A DNA stretch of 9,653 nt from Euryarchaeota archaeon UBA10 (GTDB lineage Archaea; Thermoplasmatota; Poseidoniia; Poseidoniales; Poseidoniaceae), in assembly GCA_002498185.1 (NCBI GenBank), contig DAGO01000009.1, positions 1-9,653 on the forward strand. Direction: 5' to 3'. The notes below the pieces were generated by a model. The model did no database searches. It was not told where the DNA came from and was given only the letters and a program-made list of their open reading frames with translations. The position numbers and the translations under genes were made by a program. Position 1 is the stretch's first letter. Each line of letters opens with the position of its first letter. This document shows, piece by piece, positions 1 to 7,434 of the stretch.

Positions 1-1556
1 TCATAATCGAATTCGCCACTATCTAAGACGAACATCGACATTGTGGTGTTGGTTGAGTCTTGGTACTCTGCGCTTCGAGTTGCCTTGATGATATTACCAT
101 CTAGGAACATGATTGATTCTGCATCTAACTCCACGTCAATAGTTACGTACTCTATTAGCGATTCATAGAACAATCCATGAATTCCATCACCATCGGCTAT
201 CCACAATTCGTCCCCTTTATGGTCATCTAAATCGAAATTAGCGATGTATGCAATCGGGCCCACGAACGAATCTTCTCCACGGAATCTGTCCTCTTCATCG
301 AATAGCTCGTCAATATCATCGTCGACTATCCATGCGTCAATATCTCCACCTTCATGGCCAGACATTACCAAATCTTGGGATTCGTTCCAAGGGTTTGTAA
401 TAACATTGAATGCAGACATCAGATTGTCACTATCAGGAATGTAAATCCATTCTAGGCTACAAGCATCAGCCCAATTTTCAGGCTGTGGGCCTTGACCAAC
501 GAACGGACTTGATGATGTCTCAAGTTCGATCATCGCAGCACCAAACGGAGTTGCCAGCAACAGACTATCAGAGTCATATTGGCGGCTGAGCAGTACTTCA
601 CCATTAGATTGTAACTGAGGATATGACCACTCCGCCATGTTGCGATGGATGCTAACATTTTCCGCAAACTCGGATTCGATTAATGAATTTGCAAAGGTTT
701 CAGACCTTACTATCGTATTCTGAGCGGTCAAGATGTACAGAGCGCCTTTCCTTTGTCCGGTATCTGCTTCCGCATCTTCAATGACTTCTAGAGCTGATAC
801 GCAAGGTCCAATCTCTACTAAATCAGTTGCATTAACCAGAGTGCCATCCCAGTTTTCAAATTCAAAGCAGGCATATTTGCTCAAGATTTCCCCGCTGTCC
901 TTATCCAAAGTCCAAATCCATGCATTGTTGTTTACAGTGTAACCATAGTCACCTTCGATAACCGCAAATTGTTCTGGAATACCCGGATATGATTCTAACT
1001 CAACTGCCCATGCAAGCGAAGCATCAGCCCCCCTCTTTGAAACAACAAAAGAGTGGTCAGAAACATTACTGCCATACATTACCTTGTGAGTGATAATCGA
1101 GCCATCGCTGTTAACTGCGAATAGATCCTCTTCGATATCCTCCGAATCAGTGAAAACAAACGCCTCTGTTTCGACCTCAGGAACTAGAAGAATATGTGCT
1201 CCCGGCACGGTTGTGTAGCACAGTGCAAGGAATAATACGAACAATATACCGTACTTGATGAAGTGTTGCAGGTGGTTCTTAGCCAGCCATAGAATCAAGA
1301 AAGTAAATGCAAAAATTGCTACTAATTCAAGAGCAATCCAACGAACTTCACGGGATCCTGACTCACCGAATGCCTGCAGTCCTGCAGCATCAAACCATGG
1401 CTGTAACCATATTCCAAGGAAGATGGTAATCACGAACATGAAAGCCATACCAATCATGCCAGGTGCTTGCTCAATCATGTTGGAAAGCAGACTGTCTTCC
1501 TTGGCCAATTCGCGTTCGACGCGCTTGACATGGTCTGTGGATGAAGACTCTCCCAT
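1..1556 (-). CDS. Partial membrane protein: three N-terminal TM helices plus large external propeller-like domain; possible presenilin-like (A22) protease
   Basis: An uninterrupted minus-strand reading frame starts at ATG 1556-1554 and runs off the left edge, giving the first 518 residues; the C-terminus is missing. Three hydrophobic helices lie at about residues 33-51, 72-92 and 101-117. Basic residues in the N-terminus and in the TM2-TM3 loop (KNHLQHFIK) predict N-in topology, so everything after about 118 is outside. That outer part has PQQ/WD-like strands (WIWTLDKDSGEIL near 217) and an FG-GAP-like stretch with DLDDHKGDELWIADGDG, suggesting a beta-propeller. Several N-glycosylation sequons (NVS, NAT, NES, NTT) fit an external location. 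The TM1-TM2 segment, with AAGLQAF then GESGS, resembles from memory the N-terminus of archaeal presenilin homologues (PSH, A22 family). If so, the YD and GxGD catalytic motifs should lie beyond the edge; none is visible here. Alternative: a simple membrane-anchored propeller protein. The CDS is firm; the function is tentative. Confidence 0.9.
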   Translation of the reverse strand, partial: MGESSSTDHVKRVERELAKEDSLLSNMIEQAPGMIGMAFMFVITIFLGIWLQPWFDAAGLQAFGESGSREVRWIALELVAIFAFTFLILWLAKNHLQHFIKYGILFVLFLALCYTTVPGAHILLVPEVETEAFVFTDSEDIEEDLFAVNSDGSIITHKVMYGSNVSDHSFVVSKRGADASLAWAVELESYPGIPEQFAVIEGDYGYTVNNNAWIWTLDKDSGEILSKYACFEFENWDGTLVNATDLVEIGPCVSALEVIEDAEADTGQRKGALYILTAQNTIVRSETFANSLIESEFAENVSIHRNMAEWSYPQLQSNGEVLLSRQYDSDSLLLATPFGAAMIELETSSSPFVGQGPQPENWADACSLEWIYIPDSDNLMSAFNVITNPWNESQDLVMSGHEGGDIDAWIVDDDIDELFDEEDRFRGEDSFVGPIAYIANFDLDDHKGDELWIADGDGIHGLFYESLIEYVTIDVELDAESIMFLDGNIIKATRSAEYQDSTNTTMSMFVLDSGEFDY

Positions 1557-1618
1557 GCTTTAGACCGAGAGTGAGGGTGGTTTTCTAATCATTGGATGGT
1601 CTGGCCCCTACGGGGCCA
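1557..1618. promoter_or_regulatory. Divergent intergenic spacer between the left membrane protein gene and folC
   Basis: These 62 bases separate two genes transcribed away from each other, so the spacer must hold both promoters or their cores. The only AT-rich, weakly TATA-like element is TTTTCTAATC at 1581-1590. It lies about 30 bases before the folC ATG, roughly where an archaeal TATA box would sit for a leaderless or nearly leaderless transcript. No strong Shine-Dalgarno sequence precedes either start. The promoter role is inferred from gene orientation. Confidence 0.5.
1602..1618. repeat. Perfect 7-bp inverted repeat (hairpin) abutting the folC start codon
   Basis: TGGCCCC at 1602-1608 is the exact reverse complement of GGGGCCA at 1612-1618, with a 3-base TAC loop. 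The stem is GC-rich and ends one base before the ATG at 1619. In RNA it would fold directly against the folC initiation codon. It could be an operator half-site pair, an RNA hairpin limiting initiation, or coding sequence if translation begins at the TTG at 1592. Confidence 0.75.
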
Positions 1619-2749
1619 ATGCGAGAGAATAGTGTTCGAGAGTGGCTTCACGCCTCGAAATCCAAGGGAATGTCTCTTGGTTTATCTCGAGTAAATGCAG
1701 CACTGGATGCCCTTGGTCGCCCAGATAAGCAGATGGATTGTATCCATGTTGCTGGCTCGAATGGTAAAGGAAGTGCGTGCGCTCAACTCGTTGCTGGCCT
1801 AGTTCGGGCGGGTTATCGTGTCGGGCTATTTTCTTCACCACATTTGGTTAGAATAGAAGAAAGAGTTAGAGTCGATGGTAAAGCGATATCAGAAGAGGAA
1901 TTTGATGATGCACTCCAGCAGGTCAAAAACCTGAATTGTGAACTAACATTTTTCGAAATCACCTATCTTGTTTCATTGATAGCTTGCAGAGATGCTGGCG
2001 TTTCAATTATGGTGCTAGAAACCGGGTTGGGCGGGCGCCTAGATGCAACGAAGTCCGCCGATGTGGTGGCTTGTCTAGTAACTTCAGTCAGTCTAGAGCA
2101 CAGCGATATTTTAGGCGACACTATCGAAAAGGTAGCTAAAGAAAAAGCCGCCATCTGGAGGCCAGGAGTACCCATGCTAATTCGCGACCCTAGAAGCGCA
2201 AAAGTCCGAAACGCCATGCGAGATGAAGCGATTAGTGCTAGATTCTATTCACCTGAGGCTTCTACATTCATGGATGAAGCTGCAGATCTAGCAGAAAGGT
2301 TGTGCGCTATGATTGGCTATTCATTTGTGCGCAGACCAATCTCGTGGCCTGGGAGAATGCAGTATATCGAAGGTGAACAAAATTACCTTTTGGAAGCCGC
2401 ACACAACCCAAGTGGAATGCGAAGGGTAATTCCAGAAATTGCTGCAGTGCTGCCTGAAAGGTGGTCGCTATTACTGGGCACTTCTCCACAGCAGGAAATG
2501 GATGAGTTCCTAGCACCAATTTTCGCATTGATTGAGAAATACCCTCCACTAGAGATAATCACAACTGAGCCTCAAAACGGTCGATATCCTGGAGTTGTTG
2601 AGCCAATCAAGGGCATCCAGCATATCGAAAATCCTGAAATAGCCATCCAGTCATTTACAGAACAGAATGATTTGATTGTAGTAACAGGTTCTCTCTATTT
2701 GTGTGGAAATATTCTTTCTTACCTCGGGTTAAATGCCGACATACTTTGA
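1619..2749 (+). CDS. folC: Folylpolyglutamate synthase / dihydrofolate synthase-type Mur ligase
   Basis: FolC adds glutamate to (dihydro/tetrahydro)folate using ATP in the cytoplasm. Family signatures appear in order (376-residue numbering): P-loop GSNGKGS 46-52, SSPHL 72-76, ETGLGGRLDAT 134-144, SLEHSDILG about 158-166, the KEKAAI segment at 174-179 holding the lysine that is carbamylated in Mur-type ligases, WPGRM about 243-247, AAHNP 260-264 (family form DGAHNP; here the acidic residue is Glu), and VTGSLYL 355-361. The ATG at 1619 is chosen because the following residues (REWLHASKSKGMSLGLSRV...LGRP) match the usual FolC N-terminus. The in-frame TTG at 1592 would add nine residues that run through a hairpin. 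The protein is short for the family (typically about 410-430), because the stretch between the KEK segment and WPGRM is about 40 residues shorter than usual. It is 23 bp upstream of the deaminase, on the same strand. Confidence 0.93.
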   Translation: MRENSVREWLHASKSKGMSLGLSRVNAALDALGRPDKQMDCIHVAGSNGKGSACAQLVAGLVRAGYRVGLFSSPHLVRIEERVRVDGKAISEEEFDDALQQVKNLNCELTFFEITYLVSLIACRDAGVSIMVLETGLGGRLDATKSADVVACLVTSVSLEHSDILGDTIEKVAKEKAAIWRPGVPMLIRDPRSAKVRNAMRDEAISARFYSPEASTFMDEAADLAERLCAMIGYSFVRRPISWPGRMQYIEGEQNYLLEAAHNPSGMRRVIPEIAAVLPERWSLLLGTSPQQEMDEFLAPIFALIEKYPPLEIITTEPQNGRYPGVVEPIKGIQHIENPEIAIQSFTEQNDLIVVTGSLYLCGNILSYLGLNADIL

Positions 2750-2772
2750 TGAATAAGAGCAGGTTGGGGTAG

Positions 2773-3246
2773 ATGATGAAGGACAAGCACCTTGCAATTC
2801 GAATCGAGCAATGTCTTGCCCTTGCCAAGGCTAGCAACTGCCCTAGACGAAAGTTCGGAGCCCTACTAGTAGACCCTGACAGAAATGTTGTGCTAATGGA
2901 TGGATACAATGGTGGTCCACGTGGCGGAGGAGATTTGTGTGGCGGAGATGAGTGCCTCAGAGACACAATGGATGTAAAATCCGGAACTCGAGTCGAAATC
3001 GGATGCCATCATGCTGAGATGAATTTGATTTGTAATGCAGCAGCTAACGGAGTACCCACGAAGAATGCGTGGTTACTAGTAACTGGAGAACCCTGTATGA
3101 TGTGTGCTAAACTGATTCATCACGCCGGCATTGAGCAGGTCATCATCGTCGACGGCGGCTTCGGTGGGGAAAACGGAGTAGGCTATCTTGAAGACCACGG
3201 AGTTAAGATAAAACGTACAGATGGGCCCAAAGACCCACGATTTTAG
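2773..3246 (+). CDS. Deoxycytidylate (dCMP) deaminase family zinc enzyme
   Basis: This 157-residue protein has the zinc-dependent cytidine/deoxycytidylate deaminase signature: HAE at 80-82 (zinc-binding His80, proton-shuttling Glu82) and PCMMC at 107-111 (zinc ligands Cys108 and Cys111). The flanking pattern SNCPRRKFGALLVD...GYNGGPRG...CGGDECLR and CAKLIHHAGIEQVI is that of the dCMP deaminase/ComEB branch, not of riboflavin or tRNA deaminases. It should convert dCMP to dUMP, the substrate for thymidylate synthase. Cys23, Cys56, Cys61, Cys78 and His79 are further possible metal ligands. Two adjacent ATGs (2773, 2776) are possible starts; a G-rich GGTTGGGGT at 2762-2770 is a weak Shine-Dalgarno candidate and spaces better with the second. 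It lies 23 bp after folC, probably in one transcript; reduced folate from the FolC branch is needed to use the dUMP. Substrate choice (dCMP or related) is by family only. Confidence 0.9.
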   Translation: MMKDKHLAIRIEQCLALAKASNCPRRKFGALLVDPDRNVVLMDGYNGGPRGGGDLCGGDECLRDTMDVKSGTRVEIGCHHAEMNLICNAAANGVPTKNAWLLVTGEPCMMCAKLIHHAGIEQVIIVDGGFGGENGVGYLEDHGVKIKRTDGPKDPRF

Positions 3247-3283
3247 TCGGTGCATTGAAATCACATATGGCTGTCATCGAACC

Positions 3284-4429
3284 ATGCAGAAAATCCCGGT
3301 TCTGGTAGCAATCAGTTTGCTACTATTACCCGGGTGCACATATTTGGACGAATACATGGGAGATGATTCATCCGAAGAAACAGTTGAGAACGAGACTATT
3401 CTTGGCTGCACAGACCCTGATGCAAAAAATTACAATGAAAGTGCTGAGGAAGACGATGGGTCATGCGAATATGAAGAGCCTGAGCCCGAACCAGAACCCG
3501 AACCTGTTCTGGGTTGTACTGATGAGGATGCAATGAATTATGATTCCAATGCCACTCAAGATGACGGTTCTTGCGAATACATGGAAACTATTCCCTGCAA
3601 CGGTCTTGTTATCTTGTGTCATAGAACCTATGACAAAGTCACGTTCCCTGAAACTCACAATTCATACTCAACCCATGAAGATAACATATACTATCCTGCA
3701 AGCAATCACCGTACTGGATTTCAAGCACAGTGGAACGCTGGAATGCGCGCATTTATGCTTGACACACATTACCTCACAACCGCAGACCAAAGCGCATCAA
3801 ATGTGAGATTTTGCCATGGTGATTCTGATAGAGGATTTAGCCCGTGCACCTACGGAGCTGTTGATCCTTGGAATTGGTTGAGTGCACTAGAATCCGAAAT
3901 GAATAGCGAGGATAGAGATATTGTCACTCTCCTAATCGAGAATTATGTCGAGCCTGACCACTTGAAGGACATATTCGATGACGTTGGCCTTTCAGAGATG
4001 ATGTATATACATGAGATGAATGCTGAATGGCCTACACTCATCGAGATGATAAACATGGACAAGCGCCTAGTTGTTTTTTGGGAGCAGTCTAGTGATTCCA
4101 ACCATCCTTACTTCCATGATTTCCTAACACATAGTTGGACTACAAATTATGCTGATGATGATACCTCATCCATGGATTGTGAAAACTTGAGAGGAGATGT
4201 GAATCAGCCGGTATTCCACATGAACAATTGGTTGAAAAATCAAGCAGGGTTATCTGACCCGAATCGTGCTGGTGAAGCAAATGATGTTGATTTCATGGTT
4301 GAGCGAGCGATTGAATGTATTGAATTGCATGGAAAGCGACCTACCTTCATCGCTGTAGATTGGTGGGAAGAAGGCGATGTGGTTGAAGCAGTGGAAAGAG
4401 TGAATCTGATGGAATTAGATTCTGATTAA
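3284..4429 (+). CDS. Secreted lipoprotein with PI-PLC X-like phosphodiesterase domain and two GCTD repeats
   Basis: The chosen ATG at 3284 gives a classic lipoprotein signal: MQK, a hydrophobic run, and lipobox LPGC at 15-18 (lipidated Cys18). A start at 3221 would bury this signal and overlap the deaminase gene. Next come two 25-residue GCTDxDAxNY...DDGSCEY repeats (about 39-63 and 75-99) joined by an acidic Pro-Glu linker (64-74). The rest (about 110-375) resembles the phosphatidylinositol-specific phospholipase C X-like TIM barrel: PETHNSYS with catalytic-type His125, GMRAFMLDTHY with Arg155 and Asp160, FCHGD with second His178, LLIEN with Glu219, and a late FIAVDWW with Asp359. The THNS form is the one seen in secreted PLC-like proteins such as plant At5g67130, recalled from memory. 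Ten cysteines besides Cys18 suggest disulfides, as for an exported protein. Substrate unknown: possibly an inositol (arche)phospholipid or GPI-like anchor. It is 37 bp downstream of the deaminase, and its stop overlaps that of lhr. Confidence 0.85.
   Translation: MQKIPVLVAISLLLLPGCTYLDEYMGDDSSEETVENETILGCTDPDAKNYNESAEEDDGSCEYEEPEPEPEPEPVLGCTDEDAMNYDSNATQDDGSCEYMETIPCNGLVILCHRTYDKVTFPETHNSYSTHEDNIYYPASNHRTGFQAQWNAGMRAFMLDTHYLTTADQSASNVRFCHGDSDRGFSPCTYGAVDPWNWLSALESEMNSEDRDIVTLLIENYVEPDHLKDIFDDVGLSEMMYIHEMNAEWPTLIEMINMDKRLVVFWEQSSDSNHPYFHDFLTHSWTTNYADDDTSSMDCENLRGDVNQPVFHMNNWLKNQAGLSDPNRAGEANDVDFMVERAIECIELHGKRPTFIAVDWWEEGDVVEAVERVNLMELDSD
3398..3472 (+). repeat. GCTD/DDGSC surface repeat, copy 1
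   Basis: This stretch encodes a 25-residue unit of the form (I)LGCTDxDAxNYxxxAxxDDGSCEY. Its two cysteines (42 and 61 of the lipoprotein) are 19 residues apart. It matches copy 2 at 17 of 24 aligned positions from Leu-Gly onward. The acidic DDG and DxDA segments could bind calcium. Similar units occur in secreted proteins of marine Bacteroidetes and Marine Group II archaea (from memory). Likely a spacer or attachment module between lipid anchor and enzyme. Confidence 0.8.
3473..3505 (+). other. Pro-Glu linker in the PLC-like lipoprotein
   Basis: Eleven codons encode an alternating Glu/Pro linker (residues 64-74) between the two GCTD repeats. It is likely extended and stiff, acting as a spacer. 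The DNA is a degenerate GA(A/G)CC(N) hexamer repeat and could change length by slippage. Confidence 0.75.
3506..3580 (+). repeat. GCTD/DDGSC surface repeat, copy 2
   Basis: Second copy of the cysteine-paired unit (Cys78 and Cys97, again 19 residues apart), directly after the Pro-Glu linker and about 25 residues before the PI-PLC-like catalytic His125. Identical cysteine spacing in both copies supports a small repeated fold with one disulfide each. Confidence 0.8.
4426..4429. other. Overlapping convergent stop codons (TTAA)
   Basis: The palindrome TTAA carries the stop of the plus-strand lipoprotein gene (TAA at 4427-4429) and that of the minus-strand helicase gene (TTA on plus, 4426-4428). 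The two genes therefore have no intergenic space, and any transcript termination must occur inside the opposing gene. Confidence 0.95.
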
Positions 4430-7400
4430 CCCCAGAATCTACGTGTCCGGGCATACTCAATTTCCGCAATGTGAATAGCTTCTAGAAGAGCATCCTTGTC
4501 TCCGCGCTGTACTTTTCTCATCAACCTTTGACAGGTTGCTTCTCCAATGCCGCGACCCATCAATGCAAGAATTGCATCCATGCCTCGATTTGCAACAGCT
4601 TGTGCGTTCTTCATCATGCGGTCTCGAGTCTTTTCCTCATCAGATTTGACCCAATCAATCAACTGCTTTTCTAAGCCTTCACGAGCACATGCCAACATCT
4701 GTCCACCGCAACTCAAACATTTTTTTGCGTCCGACATTTCAGGGTATCTTGCAACTCTGAATCTGCGGATTGAGTGACAACTTAAGCAACATAATACGGC
4801 TCTTTCATTCATCAGCCTACCTTCCAATCTAGCACGGACTTGCTGGTTGTCGAAGTTGGGGAGAAGTAGGTCCTTTTCTGAGCGACTAGATATTCCCAAA
4901 GGGCCGATAGCGGTTACTTCTAAACCAATCAATCCAGATTGAATTGCCCGCATTACATCGCTTGCGCCAATGACATCCATTCTCTCGTGGAATAGTTTTG
5001 ACAGGACTTCATCAAGTACCGGAGTACCTCGGTATTTTTTCAATAGAGCTTGAATGTTGATCTTCCTAGGGTCTACTCCGTGCCGCAGAATTCCGAATAT
5101 TTTGGCTATCTGTGCAAATCTCCACCTCACTTCTCTAGAGTTAGGCAAAGTTACGGACAGTACTCCTTCCAACGCTTCAGGAGGGGTGTCTTTTAGCCAA
5201 TCAATAATCTCCCTAGGAGTTACACCTCCTACCTGTAATGAAATCCTGCATGGCTCAACAATTAGCCTGCCCCACTTTCCTGAGCGGGTGCTTGCCATTG
5301 CTAACAAATAGTGGCCAATAGCCTCATTAATTCGGTTTCCTTGACATGAATTGATTACAAGCGCTTCATCTCTATCTTCAATTGTAATCAAACGCTCGCT
5401 GGGAATCATTCCTGCTGAGTCGAAATGAGTGGCCACAATTTCTGCGAGTATTCCTTTGGCCTCTCCATTCAATGGGTAATCACCCAATTTTGAATCTCCC
5501 TTGAGTAATTCTGCAGGGTCAATTTCCACCACTTCTTCATCTTGCATCAAACCCAGGTCGATTGCGAACAATCGGCGTAAGCGCCCTGCTTCTCTTGCAA
5601 CATCTGCTGGAGTAGGGGGTAATTCTCCTACCCACTGTGGTGCGTGTCCTTGGTCTGAAACTGGAGCAACTAACAATTCGCTTTGTTCGGGGTCTGCGTC
5701 TACAACTATCCAGGTTCTTCCTGCCATCACGAATCTTCGTTGTGAGCCATCTTGGTCCTCTCCCCCATCGTTTAGTGACAACACGAATGCTTCGTCCACA
5801 TTACCTAATTGTTTGCGAGTAACTGCATCTCTGACTTTGTATGATTGTTTATCGGGAATCATCGAAAGGTGTTTGCTAACCCACTCTCTAGTTCTGCCTG
5901 AACGGCTAAGCCATCCTTTAGCGAACCTTGGGGGTAAATCAAATGACAATTTTGCCAAATCTTCAGTCGGTTCTTCATCGTGAGCGAGTTTAGGCTGCTC
6001 TGGTAATGACTTGTTCAGATGGGCCTGCAATTCTTTCCAAACATCATGTGGCCAGCGGTACCAAGGCACTGTACTGGGGTCATCTACACATCTAATCACC
6101 CATCTATCAGCAAGGATGTTGCCTATCGAAATTGTATCTTCTCGAGACCAGCCTTCGAATTGGCAAGCGCCTGAAATCGCTTGGGTTACTGCGTCTATTG
6201 GAAGAGCACCATGACTATGAATCATCATCACAATTTGATTGGCTGCAACAGATAATGGCCGGTCTCTCCATTCAACCGCTTCAATCTCTCCAGCAACAGC
6301 TTTGCGAGCGATAACTGCGGACTCGAAGATATCGTCACTTTCCCATGACAAAAGATGGCCTCGGCCGATTCCACCTAGGCGGTGGTCTGCTCTACCTACT
6401 CTTTGCAACATTCTATCCACCGAGCGAGGGGAACGAATTTGCACTATGTGATTGACACTTCCCACATCGATTCCCAACTCTAGGCTGGAGGTACAAACCA
6501 GGCCTTGCAGGTTTCCTGCACGAAGGTCGTTTTCCATTTGTGTTCTAGTTTCTTTTGCTAATGAGCCATGATGTACTCCTATCGACAATTCTGGTGCTAT
6601 TGAACTCAATCGTTGAGATACGGTTTCTGCACTGTTCCTCGAGTTCACGAAAATCAAACAAGGATGTTCTTTGGAAATAATATCTGCAAGACCTCTTAAT
6701 GTGGCGTGAGCCCTTGGAGAAATCGCCAATTCGAGGGAACCGATTTCATCTTCAGGCAGTTGGATGATTGCATCAACTGCTAATTCGGTTGAACGTGGTG
6801 CAACTGCGTTAATCGCTTCAGCATCATTTGACAACCATTTAGCAACCTGTTCAGGATTACCCACCGTCGCTGAAAGACCTATCTTCTGAACTCTTCTTCC
6901 AATGAAGAGTTCTAATCTTGAAATCCCGATTGAGAGTTGCCATCCTCTCTCTCCGTCTGCCATTTCGTGAACTTCGTCGATTACTACAGCCTGTACGCTT
7001 TTGAGTAACTCTCTAAGCCTGGAACCCGTGAACATTAATTGGAAGGTCTCAGGAGTGGTAATCATTACATTTGGCGGATTTCTAACCTGCTTCGTTCTCT
7101 CTGATTGGGTGGTGTCTCCATGCCTCAGGCCAAGTCGCAAGCCCACTGCTGAAGTAATTTCATCCAAACGTCGGTCTACGTCGCGATTCAATGCCCGCAA
7201 AGGAGTGATGTACAGAATTGACATACCTTGCCACTTTTGCTTCAAGCATCTGTCCAATAGCGGTAGCATTGCTGCCATTGTTTTTCCAGAACCGGTTGGA
7301 GCAATGACTAGTCTATCTCCACCCGATGCGATTTCGTCTTGAGTTACCTCTTGAACAGGAGTTGGGGACCATTTCCTCTCCTCAAGAGCCTTCTGAAGGC

Positions 7401-7434
7401 TCTCGTCGAGTTTGGAGAATACACCCTCGGCCAT
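4426..7434 (-). CDS. lhr: Lhr-type superfamily 2 DNA/RNA helicase, archaeal form
   Basis: ATP-dependent helicase of 1002 residues. All SF2 motifs are present: TPVQ 25-28, Walker A APTGSGKT 45-52, TPLRAL 77-82, TTPETF 126-131, DEVH 153-156, SAT 188-190, LIFVNSRNSAE 260-270, TSSLELGID 315-323 and QRVGRADHR 344-352. A winged-helix region follows (about 380-490), then the Lhr-associated domain (about 500-740) including RKQLGNVDEAFV and GRTWIVV. The C-terminus carries paired CxxC motifs (Cys883/Cys886 and Cys906/Cys909, a likely zinc ribbon), a helix-hairpin-helix-like RGIGEATCQRL (961-971), and the ending AEIEYARTRRFWG, which resembles archaeal Lhr-like helicases from memory. Lhr proteins unwind 3'-tailed duplexes and are linked to repair and replication restart. 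The ATG at 7434 fits the family start, a few residues before the Q motif. It lies 47 bp downstream of a co-directional surface protein gene and converges on the lipoprotein gene. Confidence 0.95.
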   Translation of the reverse strand: MAEGVFSKLDESLQKALEERKWSPTPVQEVTQDEIASGGDRLVIAPTGSGKTMAAMLPLLDRCLKQKWQGMSILYITPLRALNRDVDRRLDEITSAVGLRLGLRHGDTTQSERTKQVRNPPNVMITTPETFQLMFTGSRLRELLKSVQAVVIDEVHEMADGERGWQLSIGISRLELFIGRRVQKIGLSATVGNPEQVAKWLSNDAEAINAVAPRSTELAVDAIIQLPEDEIGSLELAISPRAHATLRGLADIISKEHPCLIFVNSRNSAETVSQRLSSIAPELSIGVHHGSLAKETRTQMENDLRAGNLQGLVCTSSLELGIDVGSVNHIVQIRSPRSVDRMLQRVGRADHRLGGIGRGHLLSWESDDIFESAVIARKAVAGEIEAVEWRDRPLSVAANQIVMMIHSHGALPIDAVTQAISGACQFEGWSREDTISIGNILADRWVIRCVDDPSTVPWYRWPHDVWKELQAHLNKSLPEQPKLAHDEEPTEDLAKLSFDLPPRFAKGWLSRSGRTREWVSKHLSMIPDKQSYKVRDAVTRKQLGNVDEAFVLSLNDGGEDQDGSQRRFVMAGRTWIVVDADPEQSELLVAPVSDQGHAPQWVGELPPTPADVAREAGRLRRLFAIDLGLMQDEEVVEIDPAELLKGDSKLGDYPLNGEAKGILAEIVATHFDSAGMIPSERLITIEDRDEALVINSCQGNRINEAIGHYLLAMASTRSGKWGRLIVEPCRISLQVGGVTPREIIDWLKDTPPEALEGVLSVTLPNSREVRWRFAQIAKIFGILRHGVDPRKINIQALLKKYRGTPVLDEVLSKLFHERMDVIGASDVMRAIQSGLIGLEVTAIGPLGISSRSEKDLLLPNFDNQQVRARLEGRLMNERAVLCCLSCHSIRRFRVARYPEMSDAKKCLSCGGQMLACAREGLEKQLIDWVKSDEEKTRDRMMKNAQAVANRGMDAILALMGRGIGEATCQRLMRKVQRGDKDALLEAIHIAEIEYARTRRFWG

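Noticed and set aside
244..1563. Several short plus-strand open frames (244-444, 733-942, 1255-1563)
   Set aside because: They lie opposite the continuous 518-codon minus-strand frame, which has coherent TM helices and propeller-like motifs. The short frames show Ser-rich or composition-driven translations without recognisable domains.
1592..1618. Upstream TTG start for folC
   Set aside because: It would add nine residues (MDGLAPTGP) with no counterpart in FolC and would translate the hairpin. The ATG at 1619 aligns with the usual family start.
3264..3270. CACATATGG as a TATA box for the lipoprotein gene
   Set aside because: Its centre is only about 17 bases before the ATG, too close for a normal archaeal promoter driving a transcript that includes the start codon. 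Cotranscription with the deaminase is simpler.
3221..3283. Upstream ATG at 3221 for the PLC-like lipoprotein
   Set aside because: It overlaps the deaminase gene and puts 21 extra residues before a clear lipoprotein signal peptide.
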